Source of the DNA: Marinomonas primoryensis
GTDB taxonomy: Bacteria; Pseudomonadota; Gammaproteobacteria; Pseudomonadales; Marinomonadaceae
Assembly (NCBI RefSeq): GCF_013372285.1
Contig: NZ_CP054301.1
Coordinates: forward strand, 916,001-980,000
Length of the DNA stretch: 64,000 nucleotides
Direction of reading: 5' to 3'
The notes beneath the pieces are model-generated. The model ran no database searches. It saw only the letters and a list, made by a program, of their open reading frames with translations, and had not been told where the DNA came from. Shown piece after piece: positions 27,044-37,290 of this stretch. Positions within the stretch are counted from its first letter, which is position 1; every line of letters begins with the position of its first letter. The translations under genes and the position numbers were made by a program.

Positions 27044-27792
27044 TGCGCTGGGTGTGGTTTCATAAATTGGGTTCGCCAAAATATTTTTATTTTTGGTCTA
27101 AACCGTTGGCGTTACCGTTATTTTGTTTAGGTTGTCTTTGTCTTGCTGTTGGGTTGGTCTGGGGGCTTGTTTTTGCCCCGGCTGATTATCAGCAAGGTAA
27201 CAGTTTCCGTATTATTTATATTCACGTGCCTGTGGCGATGCTGGCTCAGTCTTGTTATTTCGCCTTGGGCGTTGCGGGCTTTGTTTATCTTGTTTGGCAA
27301 ATGAAAATAGCCCCTATTTTTATTAAATCGATGGCGCCCATTGGTGCGGTGATGGCCCTTATTGCTTTGGTTTCTGGTGCTATTTGGGGGAAACCTACTT
27401 GGGGCACTTGGTGGATATGGGACGCTAGGTTGACGTCTGTGTTGGTACTGTTTTTATTGTATATGGGGATTATTGCACTGCAAAATGCCTTAGATGACGT
27501 AGTGTTAGCCAACAAAGCAACGGCTGTCGTTAGTGTGGTTGGACTGATTAATTTGCCGATTATCAAGTATTCGGTGGTGTGGTGGAATACGTTGCATCAG
27601 GGTGCAACCTTTACTTTGATGGAAAAACCGGCGATGCCGGCAGTAATGTGGATACCGTTGCTAATCTGTGTTGTGGGGCTTTATTGTTTTGTGGCTAGTT
27701 TGGTTCTGTGGCGAATGCAGTCTGAGATAATGCAGCGTGAACACCGATCTAGTTGGGTGAAGCAAGAGGTAATGTACAACAATGGCTTTTGA
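27043..27792 (+). CDS. ccmC: Haem-handling protein CcmC
   Basis: CcmC binds haem and delivers it to the CcmE histidine. The six-helix 249-residue protein has the tryptophan-rich periplasmic motif WGTWWIWDARLTS and flanking histidines (IYIHVPVA, TLHQGAT). Length is typical. The last 11 bases overlap ccmD. Confidence 0.96.
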   Translation: MRWVWFHKLGSPKYFYFWSKPLALPLFCLGCLCLAVGLVWGLVFAPADYQQGNSFRIIYIHVPVAMLAQSCYFALGVAGFVYLVWQMKIAPIFIKSMAPIGAVMALIALVSGAIWGKPTWGTWWIWDARLTSVLVLFLLYMGIIALQNALDDVVLANKATAVVSVVGLINLPIIKYSVVWWNTLHQGATFTLMEKPAMPAVMWIPLLICVVGLYCFVASLVLWRMQSEIMQREHRSSWVKQEVMYNNGF

Positions 27793-27961
27793 TACGTTTT
27801 TCGATTTTTTAGCGATGGGAAGGCATGGTTCCTATGTGTGGTCTGCTTATGGGTTTAGTATATTTGCCTTAATAGCGCTGACGTGGAATACCTTGGCTAA
27901 ACGTCGCAAGATACGAGACACGCTTGTTAAACGCTATTTGAGGAATCCAACGCGCTCATGA
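27782..27961 (+). CDS. ccmD: Haem exporter small protein CcmD
   Basis: A 59-residue reading frame between ccmC and ccmE, overlapping ccmC by 11 bases and ccmE by 4 (ATGA). The product begins [20 protein letters not shown], the family pattern of a short periplasmic start ending in G(K/R)HGxYVW. One membrane segment (about residues 18-36) and a basic cytoplasmic tail follow. CcmD joins CcmC and CcmE and is needed for release of haem-loaded CcmE. Confidence 0.95.
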   Translation: MAFDTFFDFLAMGRHGSYVWSAYGFSIFALIALTWNTLAKRRKIRDTLVKRYLRNPTRS

Positions 27962-28425
27962 ACCCAGTAAGAAAAAAACGCCTGTTGGTTATCATGGTGA
28001 TCGCCATTATTTTGAGTGCTGCCACCGGATTGGTGATGTACGCCCTACAGCAAAATATCAACTTATTTTATTCACCTTCCCAGATTGCTACAGGTAAAGC
28101 GCCTCAAAATATCAATATTCGAGCCGGTGGCATGGTGGTGAAAGGCAGCGTAAAGCGTCATTCAGAAACGCTTTACGTGTCGTTTGACGTAACGGATTTC
28201 CAACATAAGGTCACCATTACATATCAAGGCATCTTACCTGACTTGTTTAGAGAAGGTCAGGGAATTGTGGCGCAAGGTAAGCTAAACAACGAAGGCGTTT
28301 TTCAGGCTAATCAAGTGCTGGCTAAACACGATGAAAATTACATGCCGCCAGAAGTGTCAGAAGCGCTGAAAAGCGCACAAAATGCAACGCAAACAAAGAC
28401 AGTAACCGAACAATCTATTTATTAG
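27958..28425 (+). CDS. ccmE: Cytochrome c haem chaperone CcmE
   Basis: CcmE carries haem covalently through the periplasm. A basic N terminus and one membrane segment (about 8-30) anchor the OB-fold. The haem-binding His124 and the supporting Tyr128 are present in [14 protein letters not shown]. Length is 155, with a short disordered tail. The start overlaps the ccmD stop. Confidence 0.97.
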   Translation: MNPVRKKRLLVIMVIAIILSAATGLVMYALQQNINLFYSPSQIATGKAPQNINIRAGGMVVKGSVKRHSETLYVSFDVTDFQHKVTITYQGILPDLFREGQGIVAQGKLNNEGVFQANQVLAKHDENYMPPEVSEALKSAQNATQTKTVTEQSIY

Positions 28426-28437
28426 TTTAGGCTTTTT

Positions 28438-30372
28438 ATGCTTCCTGAAATTGGTCAGTTTTCACTGATACTATCACTGTTTTTTGCTTTGACATTGGCG
28501 GTTGTTCCACTGATTGGGTATTGGACTAACAATCGCCTCTTATTGGAAACGGCTCGCCCGCTGACCTTCATTATGCTTATTTTGGTGGCGATTAGTTTCG
28601 TCATATTGAGTGTGTCTTTTATTACTGATGACTTCTCTGTTTTATACGTTAGTCAAAACTCCAATAGCCAGTTACCTATCTGGTATAAATTCAGCGCGGT
28701 GTGGGGTGGTCACGAAGGCTCATTATTGCTCTGGGTGCTAATCTTATCAGGGTGGTGTGCTGCCGTTGCTTTTAAAATACGAACATTACCTGAAGACGTT
28801 GGCCCCGTTGTTTTAGCGGTATTAGGGGTTGTGAGTTCAGGGTTTCTGTCTTTTCTACTTTTTACCTCTTCACCTTTTGCTCGTTTATTACCTGATGTCC
28901 CGGTCGATGGCGGCGACTTGAATCCGCTCTTGCAAGATTTTGGTCTGATTGTTCATCCGCCAGTATTGTATATGGGTTATGTTGGATTCTCTGTTGCTTT
29001 TGCTTTTGCGGTGGCTGCATTGATTACGGGCAACTTGAACTCTTCTTGGGCTCGTTGGGCTAGGCCTTGGACAGCGGCGTCTTGGGCGTTTTTGACGCTG
29101 GGTATCACGCTAGGAAGTTGGTGGGCTTATTATGAGTTGGGCTGGGGCGGTTGGTGGTTCTGGGACCCTGTTGAGAATGCCTCGTTTATGCCTTGGCTTG
29201 CGGGAACCGCTTTATTGCATTCGTTAGCAGTGACAGAGAAGCGAGGTGTTTTTAAAAGCTGGACTGTATTGTTGGCTATTTTCACCTTTAGCCTTTCTTT
29301 GTTGGGCGCATTTTTAGTTCGCTCTGGTGTGCTGACGTCGGTGCATTCTTTTGCGGCAGATCCAACACGCGGTATTTTTATTTTGGGTTTACTGTTGGTG
29401 TTGGTCGGCGGCAGTTTACTTTTGTATGCTATTCGTGCGGCTCAGGTGAAATCCACCGTATCTTTTGGTTTGACTGGGCGAGAAGCGTGGTTGTTGTTGA
29501 ACAATATTCTATTAACCGTATTAACGCTTACTGTTTTATTAGGCACTTTATATCCTTTAATTTTTGATGCCTTGGGACTTGGTAAAATTTCGGTTGGCGC
29601 GCCTTATTTTAATAGCGTATTTACGCCCATTGCGTTGTTGCTCATTGTTTGTATGGCTGTTGGGCCTTTGTCTAAGTGGCATAATACGCCACTCAGTGTT
29701 TTTTTTATTCCTTGTCTATCATCGGTGATTTTGTCGGCGCTAATTTCTGCCGCCTTGGTTTATTGGTATGATTTTGGACTTTTGGCTTGGATTAGTTTCA
29801 CTGTTGTTTTTTGGGTGGTTTGTTTGTCTTTTGCTGATTGGTTCGGCAAAGTATCGGCTGGCACAAAGGGTATCATTCCGCGGGCACGTCAGTTGCCGAG
29901 AAACTATTACGGAATGTTACTGGCCCATCTTGGTATGGTTGTCAGTTTAGTCGGGATTGTGCTGGTTAGCATCAACAGTCAAGAGTCTATGTTGCGTTTG
30001 TCGCCTGGTGAAAGTACGAGTATGGCGGGTTATGAATTTAGGTTTGATCGATTAGAGCAGGTTAAAGGCCCTAATTATGTAGCAGATAGAGCGCATTTTT
30101 CAGCATATAAAGCTGGCGAACCGGTGGCGGTGCTTTACCCTGAAAAACGCTTATTTACGACACGACAACAAGTGATGACTGAGGCCGCATTAGACGCGGG
30201 TTTTACACGAGACTTATATATTTCTCTGGGTGAAAAGTTGGATGGTTCCGCGTGGGGGGTGAGGATTTACGTTAAGTCCTTCGTCCGCTGGATATGGTTA
30301 GGTGGTTTAATGATGATGGTGGGCGGATTGTTAGCCGCGCTTGATAAACGCTATCGAAGGCGAGCAGAGTAA
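28438..30372 (+). CDS. ccmF: Cytochrome c haem lyase subunit CcmF
   Basis: CcmF is the large membrane subunit that attaches haem to the CXXCH motif of apocytochromes. The 644-residue protein has about 14-15 membrane segments and the tryptophan-rich motif GGWWFWDPVENASFMPWL, with GGHEGSLLLW and LLQDFGLIVHPPVLYMGYVG as further family blocks. It ends with a periplasmic domain and a last helix. It starts 12 bases after ccmE and is followed 5 bases later by ccmG. Confidence 0.97.
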   Translation: MLPEIGQFSLILSLFFALTLAVVPLIGYWTNNRLLLETARPLTFIMLILVAISFVILSVSFITDDFSVLYVSQNSNSQLPIWYKFSAVWGGHEGSLLLWVLILSGWCAAVAFKIRTLPEDVGPVVLAVLGVVSSGFLSFLLFTSSPFARLLPDVPVDGGDLNPLLQDFGLIVHPPVLYMGYVGFSVAFAFAVAALITGNLNSSWARWARPWTAASWAFLTLGITLGSWWAYYELGWGGWWFWDPVENASFMPWLAGTALLHSLAVTEKRGVFKSWTVLLAIFTFSLSLLGAFLVRSGVLTSVHSFAADPTRGIFILGLLLVLVGGSLLLYAIRAAQVKSTVSFGLTGREAWLLLNNILLTVLTLTVLLGTLYPLIFDALGLGKISVGAPYFNSVFTPIALLLIVCMAVGPLSKWHNTPLSVFFIPCLSSVILSALISAALVYWYDFGLLAWISFTVVFWVVCLSFADWFGKVSAGTKGIIPRARQLPRNYYGMLLAHLGMVVSLVGIVLVSINSQESMLRLSPGESTSMAGYEFRFDRLEQVKGPNYVADRAHFSAYKAGEPVAVLYPEKRLFTTRQQVMTEAALDAGFTRDLYISLGEKLDGSAWGVRIYVKSFVRWIWLGGLMMMVGGLLAALDKRYRRRAE

Positions 30373-30377
30373 TAGAG

Positions 30378-30887
30378 ATGCGTAAAGTACTGCTTTTTAT
30401 ACCATTGGTTCTTTTTTTAGTATTGGGCGCCATTTTTTATCTGCAATTGGGGAAAAATACCCAATACATGCCTTCGGCATTAGTAGGAGAAAAAGTCCCT
30501 GACTTCACATTAGTCTCACTAGAAACAGATCAACTTGTTACGCAAGAGGATTTGCCAGATGGCCCTTATTTGATTAACTTCTGGGGAACCTGGTGTCCGG
30601 CTTGCCATTTAGAGCATCCTTTTTTGGTCGAACTTGCGGATGAAGGCGTTATCATTATTGGTATTGATTACAAAGATGAAAAAAATCTAGCGCAGCAATG
30701 GTTGGTGCAAAAAGGTAATCCTTATGCCAATGTGTTGATGGATGAAATAGGACACTTTGGTGTAGATATGGGCGTGACGGGGGCGCCAGAAACGTTTGTT
30801 GTGGATCGTTCTGGGATGATTGTTTATCGGCACCAAGGTGTGATTAATGCTCAAAATTGGCCGGTCATAAAAGGCCATTTGAAATGA
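30378..30887 (+). CDS. ccmG: Thiol:disulfide oxidoreductase CcmG/DsbE
   Basis: CcmG reduces the apocytochrome haem-binding cysteines in the periplasm. A signal anchor (about residues 4-24) precedes a thioredoxin fold with the redox pair Cys73/Cys76 in FWGTWCPACHLEHP and the cis-proline in GVTGAPETFVVD. Length is 169. The stop overlaps the ccmH start (ATGA). Confidence 0.97.
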   Translation: MRKVLLFIPLVLFLVLGAIFYLQLGKNTQYMPSALVGEKVPDFTLVSLETDQLVTQEDLPDGPYLINFWGTWCPACHLEHPFLVELADEGVIIIGIDYKDEKNLAQQWLVQKGNPYANVLMDEIGHFGVDMGVTGAPETFVVDRSGMIVYRHQGVINAQNWPVIKGHLK

Positions 30888-31294
30888 TGATGTTTAGATG
30901 GTTTTTATTATTTATAATTTTTGGTTTTACTCTACCTAGTATGGCTGAGGAGTTGATATCATTTAGTTCGTCGTTGAATCAAACTCGTTATCAAAGTTTG
31001 GTCGAAGAACTGCGTTGTCCTAAGTGTCAGAATCAGAACTTGGCGGATTCAGGTTCAGGTATTGCGGTGGATTTGCGTGAGCAGGTTCACCAGATGATTG
31101 AGCAAGGTAAAACGGATCAGGAAATTGTTGATTATATGGTTGCTCGTTATGGCGCGTTTGTGTTGTATCGTCCACCGCATTCTTCGGCGACATTTTTGCT
31201 TTGGTATGGCCCTTTTATCTTACTCGGACTTGGCTTACTGGTATTTGTTTTTGTAGTGATGGCGAACCGTAAAAGACGTGGAGTATCGTCATGA
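30884..31294 (+). CDS. ccmH: Cytochrome c maturation protein CcmH
   Basis: The short CcmH presents apocytochromes to the lyase. ATG 30884, overlapping the ccmG stop, gives 136 residues with a signal peptide ending near PSMAEE. A three-helix domain carries the redox motif LRCPKCQNQNL, and a C-terminal membrane segment follows (LLWYGPFILLGLGLLVFVFV). Longer forms starting upstream would run into ccmG. Here, as in Pseudomonas, the TPR part of E. coli CcmH is a separate gene, ccmI. Confidence 0.96.
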   Translation: MMMFRWFLLFIIFGFTLPSMAEELISFSSSLNQTRYQSLVEELRCPKCQNQNLADSGSGIAVDLREQVHQMIEQGKTDQEIVDYMVARYGAFVLYRPPHSSATFLLWYGPFILLGLGLLVFVFVVMANRKRRGVSS

Positions 31295-32472
31295 TAATGG
31301 CTTATTTAGTGATGGCGGCAATGCTCACGCTGAGTATCTTGTTTCTTTATGGTTCAGTGCTAAAGCGTCTTCGTTCCCTCAAGAAACTGGATTTGCTGGC
31401 CTTTGGTAAAGTGCGTCGACAGGAAATAGCCGAAGAGCTGGAAGCGGGGCGCCTAACGTCTAATGAGTCGGTACAGCTTTTAATAGATGTTGATCATGAA
31501 AGTGAGCAGCAAGCATCGAATAGAAAGTACATTCTTCATATCGGCACCCCGCTTGCTCGGTGGGTTATGCTGGGTGTTGTGGCTGTACTGGTGTTGGGGA
31601 GTGTGAGCCTTTATCAGCGGATGGGGTATGCTAAAGAGGTGATTTTTACACAAGATTTGCAAACCCAAGGTCTTACGCCTCAAAAAGTAAGCGACTTCCT
31701 TCAGTATCGTAGCCGACGTTATGGAAGTGTTGAAGATTGGTATTATGAAGCGACCGATGACGTAAGTGCAGGCAGATACAATGAGGCAGTGGTCGCTTTT
31801 GAAAAAGCGCTTGAGGCAATGCCAAGAGAAGCGGACGGTAGAGTGAATTTATTGGTGGAATACGCCCAAGCGATTTTTTATGCGAATGGCAATCAAAGTT
31901 CGAAAAAAATGCAAAAAACGGTTGATGCTATTCTTGAACAAGCGCCGACCGAGGCCATCGCGCTTGGCTTAAAAGGAGTTGCAGAATTTGACCAAAAAAA
32001 CTATCTAGGCGCCGTCTTAGCGTGGCAAGAAGCCATCCGCTATAATTCTAATTCTGCCGAACGTATCGCGTTACTATCTGCCATTACCAAGGCTCGTGAC
32101 GTCGGTGCGATAGATTATCGACAAGTTGCCCCTATCATTACTCATCAGTTAGCAATGAAAGTTGAATGGGATAAACGTAACCTTCACTGGCTAAAAGACG
32201 ATATTTTGCTGGTGTACGCGTTAGCAAAAGGGCAAAAAATGCCGGTGGCAATACAAAGAGTGTTTCCAGAGGATTTAGAGCAACCTATTTTATTAACCAA
32301 TTTAGACGCGGTTATGCCAACGGTAACGCTAGCGCAAATCGACAAAGTCGATATTGTCGTGAAATTGTCGAATATTAATGACAATGATCTTACAAAAGGT
32401 CGAATAATCGGTATAAAGCGTGGTCTACTTACAAATACTAAAGAGATTTTCGTAATCAACGTGGCCTTGTAA
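31291..32472 (+). CDS. ccmI: Cytochrome c maturation TPR protein CcmI
   Basis: CcmI chaperones apocytochromes to the CcmFH lyase. The 393-residue protein has two membrane segments (about 2-22 and 88-108), the loop between them with the conserved RRQEIAEELEAGRL, then TPR-like helices (GRYNEAVVAFEKALEAMP, YLGAVLAWQEAIRY) and a C-terminal beta-rich periplasmic domain ending VFVINVAL-like. It overlaps ccmH by 4 bases and closes the ccm operon. ATG 31297 is a possible alternative start. Confidence 0.92.
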   Translation: MIMAYLVMAAMLTLSILFLYGSVLKRLRSLKKLDLLAFGKVRRQEIAEELEAGRLTSNESVQLLIDVDHESEQQASNRKYILHIGTPLARWVMLGVVAVLVLGSVSLYQRMGYAKEVIFTQDLQTQGLTPQKVSDFLQYRSRRYGSVEDWYYEATDDVSAGRYNEAVVAFEKALEAMPREADGRVNLLVEYAQAIFYANGNQSSKKMQKTVDAILEQAPTEAIALGLKGVAEFDQKNYLGAVLAWQEAIRYNSNSAERIALLSAITKARDVGAIDYRQVAPIITHQLAMKVEWDKRNLHWLKDDILLVYALAKGQKMPVAIQRVFPEDLEQPILLTNLDAVMPTVTLAQIDKVDIVVKLSNINDNDLTKGRIIGIKRGLLTNTKEIFVINVAL

Positions 32473-32537
32473 TTGAATCCTAGGCCGCTTCGTTTGATAA
32501 TACAGTCAACTTAAATTGATGCTATTCGGAATGTATA

Positions 32538-33566
32538 ATGGAATTTAGCTTGCGTGAATGGCTAATCTTGATTGGGGTCGTCATTATTGTCGTTATCCTC
32601 ATAGATGGATTTCGTCGATATAAAAAGGGACAAGAATATGTCCAATCAGAAGATGACCTCGGTGAATTTGATGAGCCAGATGATGCTCTAGTGCAGCAAG
32701 GTGCCGCAACAGGGTACGGTAAGGTTTCTTCAAAAGAGAGATCGAAATCATCACATGATCCTATTGTGAATGCCTTTGAGAATGCTAGGAAAACCGCAAA
32801 ATCACCTTTGACTGATGTTCCACATAAAGTGGATTCTGGTCCTGAGCTTGATCGGGGTGAAGAAATGCATCTTGATGAACTGGCTTCTTTGGTCCCTGAA
32901 AGAGATTTTGGCGATTCGGCGGTGTCCGAGCAAAATTATTCAGATGATGGTTTTTATGAGCAAGATGAGCTGGACCTAGACTTCGTCATCGATACTGAAA
33001 ACAATATAGATGTTCATGGTGATGAAGATTACGAGCGCAGTTATTCGGAAGTCGACATTGATCAAGTAACACCACATGGTATTGTCGAAGATATGGATGA
33101 TGACATTCAAGAAGACGACAGCGTTGCTGAAATTGAAGAAGTGATTGTTATTAATATTTTTGCACCAGAAGGACAGAACTTCTCTGGCATGGAACTGTTA
33201 CAACTCATTCTGAATTGCGGGATGCGTTATGGCGAAATGGACATTTTCCATCGTCATGAAGACGGATTTGACCGTGGAAGAGTGCAATTTAGCATGGCAA
33301 ATGCGATTGAACCGGGTACGTTTGATTTAGACTCCATGGGGGAAAGTGATTGTCCTGGTGTGAGTTTTTTCATGGGATTGCCAGGGCCTAAAAATAGCAT
33401 GAAAGCATTTGATTTTATGCTTGAGACAGCCCAGACCTTAGTTCGTAATCTAGGTGGAGAGCTACGTGACGAACGTCGAACGCCGATGAGTGATCAAACC
33501 ATCGCTCATTGTCGTCAGCGAATACGTGACTTTGAGCGCCGCCGGTTGATGCGTAATAAACAGTAA
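32538..33566 (+). CDS. zipA: Cell division protein ZipA
   Basis: ZipA anchors FtsZ to the inner membrane at the division site. It has the family layout: N-terminal membrane segment (LREWLILIGVVIIVVILIDG), a long acidic linker (about residues 30-205) and a C-terminal ZipA/FtsZ-binding domain (VIVINIFAPEGQNFSGMELL to the end). Length 342. The 65-base gap after ccmI is a likely transcription boundary. A hairpin terminator follows the stop. Confidence 0.95.
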   Translation: MEFSLREWLILIGVVIIVVILIDGFRRYKKGQEYVQSEDDLGEFDEPDDALVQQGAATGYGKVSSKERSKSSHDPIVNAFENARKTAKSPLTDVPHKVDSGPELDRGEEMHLDELASLVPERDFGDSAVSEQNYSDDGFYEQDELDLDFVIDTENNIDVHGDEDYERSYSEVDIDQVTPHGIVEDMDDDIQEDDSVAEIEEVIVINIFAPEGQNFSGMELLQLILNCGMRYGEMDIFHRHEDGFDRGRVQFSMANAIEPGTFDLDSMGESDCPGVSFFMGLPGPKNSMKAFDFMLETAQTLVRNLGGELRDERRTPMSDQTIAHCRQRIRDFERRRLMRNKQ

Positions 33567-33571
33567 GATGA

Positions 33572-33602
33572 ATCAGGGCCCTAAGGGGCCTTGATTGTTT
33601 TA
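33572..33602 (+). terminator. Rho-independent terminator after zipA
   Basis: A ten-pair stem (33572-33581 with 33585-33595, one G-U pair and one unpaired base) around a TAA loop, rich in GC, is followed by TGTTTTAG. It starts 6 bases after the zipA stop and ends before ligA. Confidence 0.75.
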
Positions 33603-33633
33603 GACACAAGTTGAAGAAAATACGTCGAGTTAA

Positions 33634-35673
<2,040 letters not shown>

Positions 35674-35910
35674 TTGGATACATTAATTCCTTACGACTCA
35701 CTGTCTCCAGAGGCACTAGATACCATTTTGGGTGATATTGTGTCGCGCGATGGTACAGATTACGGTGATTACGATTTATCCGCAGCGCAAAAACGCGATC
35801 AGGCATTGCAGGTGTTGAAGAAAGGGGAGGCCGTATTGTTATTTGATACGGAGAGTGAAACCATTAAAATGATTCCGAAAGATGCATTAAGCAACTACGA
35901 CCTCATGTGA
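35674..35910 (+). CDS. yheU: YheU/UPF0270 family small protein
   Basis: A 78-residue protein starting with TTG immediately after the ligA stop. LIPYDSLSPEALDTILGDIVSRDGTDYG is the conserved start of the UPF0270 (YheU) family. Function is unknown. The TTG is the only start in frame that keeps the conserved N terminus, and there is no gap to ligA, so expression is probably coupled. Confidence 0.9.
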   Translation: MDTLIPYDSLSPEALDTILGDIVSRDGTDYGDYDLSAAQKRDQALQVLKKGEAVLLFDTESETIKMIPKDALSNYDLM

Positions 35911-35968
35911 GGCCGTGGTTATTTTCTGAATGGGTATCTTGTTGTGAATAGAGAGCTCGGAGCACTGT

Positions 35969-36796
35969 TTATTCTGAGCAATCACGAAGGCAATGGTTTA
36001 TGTTGTGATCCATGATGCGTGCGGGCTCTTCTTCTGTGTTGCGTCCTACGACTTTTGCAGGAACCCCAGCGACTGTCGTGTGATGCTCAACCGCTTCTAG
36101 TACCACACTTCCTGCGCCGATTTTTGCCCCTTCACCGACTTCAATATTGCCTAAGATTTTGGCTCCGGCGCCAATCAATACCCCAGAACGAATCTTAGGA
36201 TGACGATCACCATGTTCTTTACCTGTGCCGCCAAGAGTGACCGACTGCAAAATTGAGACATTGTCTTCTATGACGCAGGTTTCACCCACGACAAGCCCTG
36301 TCGCGTGATCGAGCATGACGCCACAACCAATCGTTGCCGCTGGATGAATATCCACACTGAACACCATAGACATTTGTCCTTGCAGGTAAAGCGCTAGACT
36401 TTTCCGATCATTTTTCCAAAGCCAGTTAGCTACACGATAGGTTTGTAATGCGTGAAAGCCTTTAAAAAACAAAAGAGGAGTAGTTAGGGTGTCGCAGGCA
36501 GCGTCCCTTTCTTTTATGGCTAAAATATCTTGCTCGATGCATCTGACAATGCCAGAGTGTATATCAGCCATGGCTTCTTCGAATACTTCTCGTAATACCA
36601 TCGCTGGAATTGATATGCTGTCTAGCTTGCTGGCAAGCAAAAAGCTTAACGCAGCACACAATGAATCATGGCGTAATATAGTAGTGTTAAAGTAACTGGC
36701 TAAAATAGGTTCGTCTTGTGCAAGCTTTTCAGCTTCTGCTTGCAAAGATTGCCATAGATTGTCAGAAGTCACTGCATGATGCATTGTTTTACTCAA
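35969..36796 (-). CDS. cysE: Serine O-acetyltransferase CysE
   Basis: CysE makes O-acetylserine, the carbon skeleton for cysteine. The 275-residue protein has the N-terminal helical domain and a C-terminal left-handed beta-helix of hexapeptide repeats (DIHPAATIGCGVMLDHATGL, GDRHPKIRSGVLIGAGAKILG). The catalytic His/Asp pairs are in HPAATIG and LDHATG. Length matches the E. coli type. It is transcribed away from the small gene at 36901. Confidence 0.95.
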   Translation of the reverse strand: MSKTMHHAVTSDNLWQSLQAEAEKLAQDEPILASYFNTTILRHDSLCAALSFLLASKLDSISIPAMVLREVFEEAMADIHSGIVRCIEQDILAIKERDAACDTLTTPLLFFKGFHALQTYRVANWLWKNDRKSLALYLQGQMSMVFSVDIHPAATIGCGVMLDHATGLVVGETCVIEDNVSILQSVTLGGTGKEHGDRHPKIRSGVLIGAGAKILGNIEVGEGAKIGAGSVVLEAVEHHTTVAGVPAKVVGRNTEEEPARIMDHNINHCLRDCSE

Positions 36797-36900
36797 GGGG
36801 TATTCACCTATATACGTTCACGTTTAGAATGTAGGTTATAGGGTTAGGGTTAAACATTACAAGGGGCAATGTGAAGATTGCTCAAAAAGATGGAGATAAT

Positions 36901-37230
36901 ATGTCTGAAAAAAATGTTGCTGATGCATTACATATCTTTTATGAATTAAATGAGTTGCTTTCTGATGTTTATTGGGAAACCAATGATATTAATCAGAAAG
37001 ATCGTTTTTTTGCGATGAAAGGTATATTACAAGACGAGCTTGATGAACTGCATAAACTGAGCTTGCAGGATCACGTGTACCCTTACGAGCCTATGAATCC
37101 AAGTTTGATGCAGTTAAGCGACAAACTACGAGCCATGTTGCCAGAGCTTAATCAATACGTGTATCGCCCTCAAACATTGAATCGCTTCGCTAATCTTATT
37201 CCAAGTGCGTGTGAATTGTTTGAGCTATAA
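36901..37230 (+). CDS. Hypothetical protein, acidic and helical
   Basis: I do not recognise the family. The 109-residue product (from ATG 36901, with GGAGA 4 bases upstream) is predicted from composition to be all-helical: MSEKNVADALHIFYELNELL, then a run of acidic and leucine residues, and a proline-containing C-terminal half (YPYEPMNPSLMQLSDKLRAM). It has no membrane segment, signal peptide or cysteine pair. A GTG at 36871 with AAGGGG upstream could give a 119-residue form. It stands alone between divergent cysE and convergent mnmC. Confidence 0.7.
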   Translation: MSEKNVADALHIFYELNELLSDVYWETNDINQKDRFFAMKGILQDELDELHKLSLQDHVYPYEPMNPSLMQLSDKLRAMLPELNQYVYRPQTLNRFANLIPSACELFEL

Positions 37231-37256
37231 TACAGTTTTGGTTTATAAAACGGCTT

Positions 37257-37287
37257 TACATTGAGTCTATCAAAATGACTCAATGTA
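37257..37287 (+). terminator. Perfect 11-base-pair hairpin between convergent genes
   Basis: TACATTGAGTC at 37257-37267 and its exact complement at 37277-37287 flank a 9-base loop, 26 bases after the stop of the small hypothetical gene and 3 bases before the end of mnmC. No long T-run follows on either strand, so it may act as a weak bidirectional terminator or a transcript 3'-end stabiliser. Confidence 0.55.
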
Positions 37288-37290
37288 GGC

